Below are positions 7,895 through 15,506 of a stretch of 18,485 nucleotides of DNA, one piece after another. The notes under the pieces were generated by a model. It was not told where the DNA came from. It was given only the letters and a program-made list of their open reading frames with translations, and did no database searches. The position numbers and the translations under genes were made by a program. How positions within the stretch are numbered: position 1 is the first letter of the stretch; each line of letters starts with the position of its first letter. Source of the stretch: Actinomycetota bacterium (lineage in GTDB: Bacteria > Actinomycetota > Actinomycetes > S36-B12 > UBA5976); assembly GCA_947373075.1 (NCBI GenBank), contig CANBWF010000016.1, positions 1 to 18,485 of the forward strand, read 5' to 3'.

Positions 7895-8730
7895 CGCTTG
7901 ACCTTGATGGAGTAGGTACTCCGGCTACGCAGGGCAAAAAACAAGCTAGCCAGTTGCCTGCTTATGTTGCGTTAGTCATCCTGGGCGTAACTCTGGTTGA
8001 GTTTGTTTTAAGTCCACTATTTCAGCAACGCGCACAGCATCAACTGACCAGCCAGTTCAATGCAATGGTTACCAAAGCAGCAACCGCTATTGGCCAATCG
8101 ACAGTCAGTCCACTGCCTGATACTGCCCCAGATTATGGTTCAGCAGTTGCAGTAGTTAACATTCCAAAGCTTGGTTTAACGCAGGTTGTGGTTGAAGGCA
8201 TTTCAAGCAACTTCACACAAGCTGGGCCAGGCCATGTTCCGGGCACTGTATTGCCTGGACAAGCAGGCGAGGCGACAATCGTTGGAAGACGCACTACCTT
8301 TGGGGCACCATTTTTCAGCATCGGTTCGCTAAAAAGTGGCGACGTAATAAAGGTGATTACTGTTGAAGGTCCGTCAGTGTACAAAGTGGTTGAAGCAAAA
8401 AAGGCGACGGCGCTAACCGGGGCCAATACTTTAAAACTCGTAACATCTACGCCACCAGTTTTGGCATTCGGATCCTCTTCTGTCACGGCAGAACTTCAAG
8501 GTAAACCGTATCCAGCAACTCCGAAAAATGCTCGAACTGCTCCCTCAACAAATCAGTTTGCCTCGATGGTTCTATTACTTGAAGTACTTGTTGTTGCGCT
8601 GTATCTAAGTCGCGGAATCTATCGCCGATTTGGGCCAATAATTGGCTGGCTACTGCTTGCACCATTAGTTGGTGGATCAGTGGTAGCACTAACTTTAGCG
8701 CTCGATACTCTGCTGCCTGCAACTATCTAA
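7891..8730 (+). CDS. Catalytically dead sortase-family membrane protein (pseudosortase)
   Basis: 279 residues, with a membrane helix at about 23-43, a sortase domain at about 83-203 and two C-terminal helices (about 225-241 and 248-273). The sortase fold is recognised by VAVVNIPKLGL, GPGHVPGTVLPGQAGEATIVG and the FFSIGSLKSGDVIKV block, closest to class E sortases of Actinobacteria. All three catalytic residues are replaced: the GHR histidine is Arg133 (codon AGA, 8287-8289), the TC cysteine is Ser186 in LKLVTS (codon TCT, 8446-8448), and no arginine follows where the active-site Arg is expected (VLAFGSSSV). Transpeptidation is therefore not expected. The reading frame is intact, so it is a functional gene under selection or a very recent loss; I favour the former. 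ATGA overlap with the upstream PstS-like gene implies joint translation and a joint role, perhaps holding or presenting that protein. Confidence 0.85.
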   Translation: MTLDLDGVGTPATQGKKQASQLPAYVALVILGVTLVEFVLSPLFQQRAQHQLTSQFNAMVTKAATAIGQSTVSPLPDTAPDYGSAVAVVNIPKLGLTQVVVEGISSNFTQAGPGHVPGTVLPGQAGEATIVGRRTTFGAPFFSIGSLKSGDVIKVITVEGPSVYKVVEAKKATALTGANTLKLVTSTPPVLAFGSSSVTAELQGKPYPATPKNARTAPSTNQFASMVLLLEVLVVALYLSRGIYRRFGPIIGWLLLAPLVGGSVVALTLALDTLLPATI

Positions 8731-8767
8731 AGCGTCTCATTTTGGGGTATTTTCCTTGTTTCCGATT

Positions 8768-8811
8768 GTTAACCAACATTTCAGTAAACTGCCACATGTA
8801 ACTCACCTGTA
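8768..8811 (+). promoter_or_regulatory. Candidate PHO-box array upstream of the 844-residue secreted protein
   Basis: Four units in 11-nt register: GTTAACCAACA (8768), TTTCAGTAAAC (8779), TGCCACATGTA (8790) and ACTCACCTGTA (8801). The first matches the pstC unit GTACACCAACT at 8 of 11 positions; the others keep parts of TTCA or CACC. The array ends just before the candidate -35. The repeats are degenerate, so this is tentative. Confidence 0.35.
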
Positions 8812-8813
8812 GG

Positions 8814-8841
8814 TTGCTTTGCCCCTCTTTACTGGTATCTG
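8814..8841 (+). promoter_or_regulatory. Candidate promoter of the 844-residue secreted protein
   Basis: TTGCTT (8814-8819), a 16-nt spacer and TATCTG (8836-8841), the latter preceded by TGG as in an extended -10. A start near 8848 would give a leader of about 34 nt with a good ribosome site. This fits the apparent high expression of the gene, but no mapping data are available. Confidence 0.35.
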
Positions 8842-8881
8842 TTGGGAGTGGTTCCTAACATTCTTCCGAAAGAGGACACAC

Positions 8882-11416
8882 ATGCGAACAGAACAAAAGT
8901 TCGGCACAAGCATCAAAGCTATTGTTGCCGGCGTTGCTCTTGTTAGTGGCTTGCTCGTATCAGCAGTTCCTGCTGGAGCAATCACAACTGCACCTGCTCT
9001 ATCAACCATGGATCGCACCATTGTTGGTTCAGGTTCAGACACAACTTATGACTTAATGATGGCCTTGGATAAGGTCTACAACGCAGCTAACGGCTGTGCA
9101 ACAATCTGGGCATCTTCTGCTAGTCAGCCTTTCAATGGCCAGTGCGACACTGCAGACAATGCTTCTGGCAATGGACCAGACAAGAGTTCATTCCCATGGG
9201 TGAACGAGAGTCACGCAGTAATCAAAGAGAATTATCCAGTTGGTTCGGGCGTTGGCCAGAACGAATTGTGCAAGCAGAATCTTGTTAACGTTCGTGGCGT
9301 AGATTTCGCCCGTTCTTCAAGTGGTCCTGCAACCAGCACAACTGCTGAAAAATGTTCAGACCTTAAGTACATCGCGTACGCTGAAGATGCTGTTACTTGG
9401 TACCACTTCACCAAGAACCCAGATGGCACCGATACAGCATCAGCTCGAATCGTTTCTATTGATCAAGCAACCATTAAGAAGATTTTCCGTGGCGAAGTTA
9501 CTCTATGGTCGCAGTTAAATGGCAACGTTGGTGTTCTTGATGCAAATGGTAATCCATTCGCAACTTCTTCACCTGCAGGTGCGAACGAAGCTGAGCCACT
9601 GCCAGAGACCGGTATCGTTCTGTACTCAACACAGACCGGATCAGGTACTTACAGTTACTTCACTAACTCAGCGCGTTCCAACTCTGCTACAAAGATGAGT
9701 GCGCCAGCTCCTACCCCAGTTGCTTCGCAGACTGCACACGCGGTTTACTCAACAAACCAGGAGAACTACCCAGCTGCAATCGCGCAGGACAAGAACACCA
9801 ACAATGCGATTTACTTCATGTCAGTTGGTCGTTACAAGCAGCTTGCAAAGATTACTGATCAGGAATCTGCTTACTCAACTGCAACCGCAACTGGTACCCG
9901 CAATGCTGGCGGTTACGCAGATGCACTCGGCCAGATTGATGGCAAAGCGCCAACACTTGCCAACATCGCAAAGGGCGCTGACAAGACCACTGGTTACTTC
10001 CCGTACTCACGTGATGTATTCAACGTAACTCGTTACGCGTCAGCTGCAACAAATGCATATGTTGGCCCAGATGGCTTCTTGTGCAAGGTAACGGACAGCA
10101 CCAAAGACCGCATCAAGATGGATGGCTACCGGACAATCGTCGAAGCAGCTATCAAGTCTGAAGGTTTCGCTCCGCTACCTGTTTCTGCTGGTTCGTACTG
10201 CCGCGTGCGTACTGCCAACGTTGCTGTAACAGCAGACGATGCAACAGCGCCGTCAATCACATTGGCTGCGCCAGCTCCAAGTGCAAACGCATCTGGCGCT
10301 GCGACATTCACAATCAACTTCAATGAACCAGTTCGTGCAACTGATGCAAGCAAGTTGACTGTGACCCAGAGTGGTAACAGCTCGATTGCATTCACCACAT
10401 CTGCTACAAACAGTAAGAGTGTTGCAGTTAGTGCATTTGATTCAGGTAACACAAATGACTTGGATCCATACGCAAACAAAGTTGTATCTAACCTTGTGGT
10501 TAATGTGACTGGCATTGCTTATGACGCAGATGGTACGCATCCGGTAACAGTGGCGCTTGCTGCTGGTGCTGTTGCAGACCGTAATGGAAACTCTTCAGTT
10601 GCATTCTCAACAAGCACTGCAAGCAACACTGCTGCTCCAGTTCTTGCCGACACAACTGCTCCAACAGTTGCAGACAACGGTTCAACCTTTGCATCTGGCA
10701 CAACAGCGCTTCCAGGTTCATTCAAGTTGACCTTCTCTGAACCAGTTCGCAACATTGACTTGTCGAAGTTCAGTTATGTATCGAATGCTGCAGCCAAGGC
10801 TCCAGTAGCTGTTGCTACTCCAGCAGCGGTCTACAGTTGCAAGACTGCAGCCGGTCGTAGCACCGCATGTGATTTCTGGGCTAACAACAACGAGGACAAT
10901 CCAAGTGCAAGTCTGGCTGTTGCAAGCATTGACATCAAGGTTGGCAAAGCAGCACTAAAGAACGTGTCGCTTGTAATTGCCGCCGGTGCATTTAACGACA
11001 AGGCTGGCAACGACAATGCAGCTGCCACTTTGAAGAAGGATCTTGTTGCCAACAACCTCGTAGTTGTTGGAACTTGGGCTACAAACGGCAGCGACGTTGT
11101 TTCATCTAAGGCAAATGATGCTCGTACCTACTACGTCTTTGGCGACAGCGTGAATGTTGTACTTGCTAAGAACGCACTGGGTGGCAAAGTCAGCGTGAAG
11201 ATTGATGGAGTTGAATACGCCCCATCTGCTTCACCAGCAGCAGGTCAGATTAGTTGGGATCTAAACGGTTCAGGAACAGCAACTGTTTCAAAGACCGGTC
11301 TAGCAAATGGTTACCACACTGTGGTTATCAAGAACCTAGGCGCATCACCAACAGCCGCTGGATCTGCAGCAGTGAAGGCTACCTTCATCAAGGTAACTGT
11401 TAAATCAGTTAGCTAA
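8882..11416 (+). CDS. Secreted PstS-like protein with bacterial Ig-like domains, probably abundant
   Basis: 844 residues from the ATG at 8882, chosen for the strong AGAGG site 6-7 nt upstream and the signal peptide that follows (1-33, SAVPAGA). Residues about 45-445 are PstS-like: VGSGSDTTYDLM, VDFARSSSG, ATIKKIFRGEVTLW and TQTGSGTYSYF. The ligands equivalent to E. coli Asp56 and Arg135 are Ser and Thr, so phosphate binding is doubtful. Two Ig-like repeats follow (about 453-588 and 590-725), each opening with TAP and carrying an F-x-E-P-V strand (NFNEPV, TFSEPV) and a D-x-x-G-N loop (DRNGN, DKAGN). A third beta-rich region fills 726-844. No membrane helix, lipobox or sorting signal is seen at the C-terminus. 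Phe, Tyr, Asn and Lys are mostly TTC, TAC, AAC and AAG, unlike its neighbours, which points to high expression. A surface-layer or sequestering protein is a reasonable guess only. Confidence 0.88.
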   Translation: MRTEQKFGTSIKAIVAGVALVSGLLVSAVPAGAITTAPALSTMDRTIVGSGSDTTYDLMMALDKVYNAANGCATIWASSASQPFNGQCDTADNASGNGPDKSSFPWVNESHAVIKENYPVGSGVGQNELCKQNLVNVRGVDFARSSSGPATSTTAEKCSDLKYIAYAEDAVTWYHFTKNPDGTDTASARIVSIDQATIKKIFRGEVTLWSQLNGNVGVLDANGNPFATSSPAGANEAEPLPETGIVLYSTQTGSGTYSYFTNSARSNSATKMSAPAPTPVASQTAHAVYSTNQENYPAAIAQDKNTNNAIYFMSVGRYKQLAKITDQESAYSTATATGTRNAGGYADALGQIDGKAPTLANIAKGADKTTGYFPYSRDVFNVTRYASAATNAYVGPDGFLCKVTDSTKDRIKMDGYRTIVEAAIKSEGFAPLPVSAGSYCRVRTANVAVTADDATAPSITLAAPAPSANASGAATFTINFNEPVRATDASKLTVTQSGNSSIAFTTSATNSKSVAVSAFDSGNTNDLDPYANKVVSNLVVNVTGIAYDADGTHPVTVALAAGAVADRNGNSSVAFSTSTASNTAAPVLADTTAPTVADNGSTFASGTTALPGSFKLTFSEPVRNIDLSKFSYVSNAAAKAPVAVATPAAVYSCKTAAGRSTACDFWANNNEDNPSASLAVASIDIKVGKAALKNVSLVIAAGAFNDKAGNDNAAATLKKDLVANNLVVVGTWATNGSDVVSSKANDARTYYVFGDSVNVVLAKNALGGKVSVKIDGVEYAPSASPAAGQISWDLNGSGTATVSKTGLANGYHTVVIKNLGASPTAAGSAAVKATFIKVTVKSVS

Positions 11417-11431
11417 CACAGCTAGTAATTC

Positions 11432-11461
11432 GAAGGGGCCCTAGGGAACTAGGGTCCCTTC
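11432..11461 (+). terminator. Strong hairpin terminator after the 844-residue secreted protein
   Basis: A 13-bp stem (GAAGGGGCCCTAG paired with CTAGGGTCCCTTC, one G-T pair) closes on a GGAA tetraloop of the stable GNRA type and is followed by a pyrimidine-rich TTCTTCTAT stretch. It lies 16 nt after the stop codon. The opposite strand has no T-run, so it serves mainly the plus-strand gene. Confidence 0.85.
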
Positions 11462-11548
11462 TTCTATATCTGAGTTGTAACGATTGTTTTGAAGGTGCAT
11501 TGATAATCCTGAGCTGCCAAAGCGGGTCAGCGGAATATTCGTATTTAG

Positions 11549-12796
11549 TTAGTCGCCTGAAACGGCATGCTGGTAAACATCGAGCAACTCATCTGTTGTG
11601 CGATCCCAGCCAAATTTTGCAGCATGACTAATAGCCCCGTTCCGTAACCTTTGCGACAAGTCCTTATCTGAAAGGACTTGGTCAATTGCCATCGCCCAGT
11701 CTGCTGGGTTATGGCCATCTACTAGCAAACCGCTTAGACCTTCAGCAACAGTTGTGGTTAGTCCGCCCACCCGTGTCGCGATCACAGGGGTTCCGCAGGC
11801 TTGAGACTCAAGGGCAACCAGCCCAAACGATTCGCTGTGAGATGGAACTGCGCACAAATCAGCGGCTTGGAACCAATTCACAAGTTCTTGCCTATTTATC
11901 GGAGGTACAAATCGGACTTGCTCAGAAATACCCAGCTCATTTGCCAGCCGATGTAGTGCATCTGGTTCATCTAGCCCGCTGCCTGACGGCCCACCGCAAA
12001 TTGCTACAACTAAATCTTTACGAATATCTGGATTCTGTTTTACTAGTTCAGCCGCTGCTTTCAACAAAACGTCCGGTGCCTTCAATGGCTGGATACGTCC
12101 AACAAAAAGTAATACCTTTGCAGCCGTATCAATACCAAGCAAATTTCGTGCTGCTTCTTGATCGCCCGGTACAAAGGCGTCTAGGTCGACGCCAGGATTT
12201 ATTACTCGGACTCGCTTGGGCTGAGCGTGATACAACTCGATGAGTTCAGTTGCTTCTTGCTCGGTATTGGCAACAAGGTAATCAGCGATTTCCACAACCT
12301 GCTCTTCACCAATCTCTCGCACTGCAGGTTCAGGGGAGTCTCCCGCTGCAAGCGCCGCGTTCTTAACCCGAGCCATTGTGTGCATTGTGTGTACGAGTGG
12401 AACGCCCCAGCGTTCTTTGGCGATCCAACCGACTTGTCCCGATAGCCAATAGTGGCTGTGGATTAGATCATAAAACCCGATATCTTTAGCAGCTTCGGCG
12501 CGCAGCAAGCCTGCGGTTACTGCGCAAAGTTGCGCTGGTAATTCCTCTTTACTTAAACCTTCAAATGGGCCGGCGGGAATATGGCGAACTTTCACGCCAG
12601 GGATATATTCCACAACCTCAGGATCTGCTGCTGTGGTAGCTCGGGTGAAAATCTCTACTTCAATTCCTCGAGCGGCAATGCGTTTAGCAGTTTCAGCAAT
12701 ATACACATTCATGCCACCAGAATCGCCAAATCCAGGCTGATGCAAGGGCGATGTGTGTATTGACAGAATCGCAATACGGTTAATTTTTTTGTCCAT
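11549..12796 (-). CDS. mshA: D-inositol-3-phosphate glycosyltransferase (mycothiol synthesis)
   Basis: A GT4-family enzyme that joins GlcNAc from UDP-GlcNAc to 1L-myo-inositol 1-phosphate, the first step of mycothiol synthesis, in the cytoplasm. 415 residues, slightly shorter than many homologues. The N-terminal LSIHTSPLHQPGFGDSGGMN (11-30) is the MshA hallmark. The nucleotide-sugar site shows GRIQPLK (Arg234, Lys239), and the EX7E motif is ESFGLVALE (Glu322, Glu330). The ATG at 12796 gives the normal N-terminus although no clear ribosome site is seen. It lies 65 nt downstream of phoU on the same strand and may be read from the phoU promoter or from one in the gap. Mycothiol is the main low-molecular thiol of Actinobacteria, so the gene supports the taxonomic call. 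Confidence 0.95.
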   Translation of the reverse strand: MDKKINRIAILSIHTSPLHQPGFGDSGGMNVYIAETAKRIAARGIEVEIFTRATTAADPEVVEYIPGVKVRHIPAGPFEGLSKEELPAQLCAVTAGLLRAEAAKDIGFYDLIHSHYWLSGQVGWIAKERWGVPLVHTMHTMARVKNAALAAGDSPEPAVREIGEEQVVEIADYLVANTEQEATELIELYHAQPKRVRVINPGVDLDAFVPGDQEAARNLLGIDTAAKVLLFVGRIQPLKAPDVLLKAAAELVKQNPDIRKDLVVAICGGPSGSGLDEPDALHRLANELGISEQVRFVPPINRQELVNWFQAADLCAVPSHSESFGLVALESQACGTPVIATRVGGLTTTVAEGLSGLLVDGHNPADWAMAIDQVLSDKDLSQRLRNGAISHAAKFGWDRTTDELLDVYQHAVSGD

Positions 12797-12861
12797 GAAG
12801 TATCACAGACAAATCTAACTAATAAATCGGGTTTACGCCTTGGAAAAGGTTGCCCAGCCGA

Positions 12862-13509
12862 TTAACGGTTATACGGTTCGCCAGTAACTATGTGGACTAA
12901 TCGGCGGGCCACGGTAACAGCGTGGTCACCGAAGCGTTCGTAAAAGCGCGAAAGTAGAGTCACATCAATAGCAGCTTCAACGCCATGGGCCCAGTTCTCT
13001 GAAAGGACCGTGGTGAAGAGTTCGCGGTGTAAGCGATCTAGTTCGTCGTCATAAATGGCGATTTGCTCGGCCAAACTTGCGTCGTGGGTCTCGATAACTT
13101 CACCAGTCTTTTCAACAATTTTGAATGCGGCTTTACCCATCTGGGCAAATGTCTCGTGTAATTCAGCGGGGATTGCAGGATTTGGGTAACGTAGCCTGAC
13201 TTGCTTGGCAATATGTACTGCAAGATCACCCATGCGTTCCAGGGATGTCGCCATTCGAACGGCGCTCATAACCATACGTAATTTGCGGGCAACTGGTGCT
13301 TGAGTTGAGGTGATTTGGAAGCACTCATCTTCAATTTTGGCGTTTAAGTCGTTAAGCGGGTCGTCGCCACCAATTACCTGCTGCGCTAAAGCTAAATCGC
13401 CAGTTAGTAGCGCTGTGGTCGCATCGGTAATTGCCTTACCAACGAGTTGGGTCATAAGTATGAGGTCAGCGTTAACATGCGCGAGTTCGTTGCGATCTAT
13501 TTCAGACAT
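12862..13509 (-). CDS. phoU: Phosphate transport regulator PhoU
   Basis: A cytoplasmic helical protein that links the state of the Pst transporter to the SenX3/PhoR-type kinase and limits phosphate uptake. 215 residues, the normal length. The two-fold repeat of the family is clear: LERMGDLAVHIAKQV in the first three-helix bundle and YERFGDHAVTVARRL in the second, both holding the metal-coordinating E-x-x-x-D pattern. It is transcribed divergently from senX3 across a 157-nt gap. TAAACT (13521-13516 on the minus strand) lies 6 nt before the ATG, so the message may be leaderless, and a PHO-box-like repeat at 13536-13557 overlaps the expected -35. That layout suggests feedback control by RegX3. 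Confidence 0.95.
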   Translation of the reverse strand: MSEIDRNELAHVNADLILMTQLVGKAITDATTALLTGDLALAQQVIGGDDPLNDLNAKIEDECFQITSTQAPVARKLRMVMSAVRMATSLERMGDLAVHIAKQVRLRYPNPAIPAELHETFAQMGKAAFKIVEKTGEVIETHDASLAEQIAIYDDELDRLHRELFTTVLSENWAHGVEAAIDVTLLSRFYERFGDHAVTVARRLVHIVTGEPYNR

Positions 13510-13515
13510 GCCAAC

Positions 13516-13521
13516 AGTTTA
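13516..13521 (-). promoter_or_regulatory. Candidate -10 element for leaderless phoU
   Basis: TAAACT fits the actinobacterial TANNNT -10 pattern and ends 6 nt before the phoU ATG. Transcription would then begin at or next to the start codon. No Shine-Dalgarno is visible, in agreement. A short element like this can occur by chance. Confidence 0.35.
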
Positions 13522-13535
13522 GACGGACAATTACT

Positions 13536-13557
13536 GTTCACTTGGGATTTACCCTTC
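13536..13557 (+). promoter_or_regulatory. Candidate PHO box between phoU and senX3
   Basis: Two adjacent 11-nt units on the plus strand, GTTCACTTGGG and ATTTACCCTTC, resemble the units before pstC (GTACACCAACT, GTTCACCTTCT). The site covers the expected -35 of phoU and lies about 110 nt before senX3. A weaker GTTAACAGTTA occurs at 13601-13611. PHO boxes in the phoU/phoR-phoP gap are known from Streptomyces, which supports the reading. Confidence 0.45.
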
Positions 13558-13654
13558 CAAACATTGGGGATATAGCGGATAAATTTCAGACCACAGATTG
13601 GTTAACAGTTAGAAACAATCGCAGTCAGGGTGGTTAGTGCTTGTCAATACGACT

Positions 13655-13660
13655 TATTCT
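13655..13660 (+). promoter_or_regulatory. Candidate -10 element for leaderless senX3
   Basis: TATTCT ends 6 nt before the GTG at 13667, the same spacing as the phoU element on the other strand. The AGAAGG nearby directly abuts the GTG and cannot act as a ribosome site for it. No clear -35 is seen. Confidence 0.3.
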
Positions 13661-13666
13661 TAGAAG

Positions 13667-14815
13667 GTGACAACAGCGCTGTGGATGTTAATCGTCCTTG
13701 CCACATTAATTGGTGGAATTTTGCTCGGACTAGTTTTGAGTCGTAGACAATCAGCCCAAGTCGAAACTGAACCAACTGATCAAGTAACCGCTATCGGAAA
13801 TATTTTGGATGTTATTCCAGATGCTGCAGCAGTTGTTGATTCTGAAGATCGAGTTTTAGCTGCAAGTTCAAATTGTGTTGCTATGGGTCTTGTAGTTGGC
13901 GATCGACTTGTCCCAATTGAATTACGCGCGCTTAACCGCGAAGCACATCGGTTGCAGAAAACTTTGGGTCGCGAAGTCTCCATCAAGCGCAGCAATACTG
14001 GGCTCGGTGATTGGGATGCCAAGTTGCAAGTGTCACCGCTTGATGCAACGCGTGCTTTGGTAATCGCACAGGACTTAAGTGAAGAACGTCGTTTAAATGA
14101 AGTACGCCGTGATTTCGTAGCGAACGTTTCCCACGAATTGAAAACTCCGGTTGGTGCACTCTCGTTGCTAGCTGAAGCTGTCCAGGCGGCTGATGGTGAT
14201 ACTGAACGCGCTCGAAATTTTGCTGCTCGAATGCAGATTGAAGTTCGCCGGCTAACAGCAATGCTTTCTGATTTGGTTGAACTTTCTCGAGTGCAAGATG
14301 ATGCACCTTTGCAAAACTCAAAACCAATTTTGGTAGACGCAATTATTGCTGAGGCAGTTGATGGCACAAAGATCACCGCAGAACAGCGCCAAATTGAAGT
14401 TGTAGTGGCTGATGATATTGCAGTCGGAAAAATATTTGGGGATGAATCTCAACTTGTTGCTGCACTTCGCAATTTGATTTCCAATGCCATTAAGTACTCG
14501 CCGGTTGGCACAAAAGTTGGCATCGGCGCTAAACGGATTAATGAGTTCATTGAAATTTCAGTTACCGACCAAGGGCCAGGAATCTCGGAAGACGATCAAC
14601 ACCGAGTATTTGAACGCTTTTATCGAGTCGACCCAGCTCGTAGTCGCGAAACTGGTGGCACTGGCTTAGGTCTTGCAATCGTGAAGCATGTTTGCGCCAA
14701 TCATGGCGGAGACTGCTTCGTTTGGTCTCGTGAAGGTGAAGGATCAACTTTCACTTTAAGATTCCCTGCTTATTTAAACGGTAATTCGCCAACTCTGGAG
14801 GTTGTTGCATCATGA
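13667..14815 (+). CDS. senX3: Phosphate-sensing histidine kinase SenX3 (PhoR-type)
   Basis: The sensor kinase that phosphorylates RegX3 when phosphate is low, with PhoU and Pst as inputs. 382 residues. One N-terminal membrane helix (about 4-24), a PAS-like segment (about 40-140), the dimerisation and phosphoacceptor helix RRDFVANVSHELKTPVGALS with His156, then the ATPase domain: N box NLISNAIKYS (269-278), G1 DQGPGI (301-306), F box VFERFYR and G2 GGTGLGLAIVKHV (330-342). Mycobacterial SenX3 has the same plan and nearly identical boxes. GTG at 13667 is preferred; an in-frame ATG at 13685 is possible but would cut into the membrane helix. Its stop overlaps the regX3 start by 4 nt. Confidence 0.95.
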   Translation: MTTALWMLIVLATLIGGILLGLVLSRRQSAQVETEPTDQVTAIGNILDVIPDAAAVVDSEDRVLAASSNCVAMGLVVGDRLVPIELRALNREAHRLQKTLGREVSIKRSNTGLGDWDAKLQVSPLDATRALVIAQDLSEERRLNEVRRDFVANVSHELKTPVGALSLLAEAVQAADGDTERARNFAARMQIEVRRLTAMLSDLVELSRVQDDAPLQNSKPILVDAIIAEAVDGTKITAEQRQIEVVVADDIAVGKIFGDESQLVAALRNLISNAIKYSPVGTKVGIGAKRINEFIEISVTDQGPGISEDDQHRVFERFYRVDPARSRETGGTGLGLAIVKHVCANHGGDCFVWSREGEGSTFTLRFPAYLNGNSPTLEVVAS

Positions 14816-15492
14816 CCCGCGTACTTGTAGTTGAAGACGAAGAGTCATTCCGCGAAGGGTTGCAGTACATGCTCTCGCGTGAGGGTTTTGAAGTCATACT
14901 TGCGAGCGATGGCGCACAAGGTATGGCCGAGTTTGATAAGTCTGCACCTGATCTTGTTCTACTCGATTGGATGTTGCCAGAGTTTTCTGGGATTGAAGTT
15001 TGCAAATACATTCGAACAAAATCTTCAGTGCCAGTAATTATGTTGACCGCCAAAGATACTGAAGTAGACAAAGTTGTTGGTTTGGAACTTGGTGCAGACG
15101 ACTATGTAACTAAGCCGTTCTCAACAGCTGAATTGCTAGCACGTATTAGGGCAGTTCTTCGCCGCGGTGGCGACATTGAAGTTCCGAATGCTTCCATTAT
15201 TGAAAATGGCCCAATTCGAATTGACGTTGATCGTCACACAATTTCAGTGAATGGCGATGAAGTTTCTATGCCGCTGAAAGAATTTGAGTTACTTGAGTAC
15301 TTAATGCGAAATTCGGGTCGTGTACTCACGCGTGGCCAGTTGATGGATCGGGTGTGGGGATCGAATTACCATGGCGACGGTAAAACTTTGGATGTGCACA
15401 TTAAACGCATTCGTTCCAAGATTGAACCGGACCCAGCGAGTCCGATTTATTTAACAACTGTTCGTGGGTTGGGGTATCGCTTCGAATCCTAG
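14812..15492 (+). CDS. regX3: Response regulator RegX3 (PhoP-type, OmpR family)
   Basis: A DNA-binding response regulator of the phosphate starvation response, 226 residues. The receiver domain (1-120) has the acidic pocket Glu8/Asp9, phosphoacceptor Asp52 in LVLLDWMLP, Thr79 in MLTAKD and Lys101 in VTKPFS. The winged-helix domain (about 128-226) ends with DVHIKRIRSKIE and LTTVRGLGYRF, typical of the OmpR/PhoB type. The ATG at 14812 lies in an ATGA overlap with senX3; GGAGG is about 11 nt upstream. It is expected to bind the GTTCACC-type repeats noted upstream of pstC, the 844-residue protein and phoU. The lpqE-like gene on the other strand ends only 14 nt away and no terminator is seen between them. 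Confidence 0.96.
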   Translation: MTRVLVVEDEESFREGLQYMLSREGFEVILASDGAQGMAEFDKSAPDLVLLDWMLPEFSGIEVCKYIRTKSSVPVIMLTAKDTEVDKVVGLELGADDYVTKPFSTAELLARIRAVLRRGGDIEVPNASIIENGPIRIDVDRHTISVNGDEVSMPLKEFELLEYLMRNSGRVLTRGQLMDRVWGSNYHGDGKTLDVHIKRIRSKIEPDPASPIYLTTVRGLGYRFES

Positions 15493-15506
15493 GGCAGTCG
15501 ATCAGG

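Noticed and set aside
8819..8881. Earlier start (8819) for the 844-residue protein
   Set aside because: It would put an odd leader before the signal peptide and overlap the promoter; ATG 8882 has a good AGAGG site.
13667..13740. SenX3 with one membrane helix as a truncated sensor
   Set aside because: The same short N-terminus and PAS-like plan is found in mycobacterial SenX3, so it is not unusual.
15493..15506. Terminator between convergent regX3 and the lpqE-like gene
   Set aside because: The 14-nt gap and flanks show no inverted repeat or T-run that I can support.
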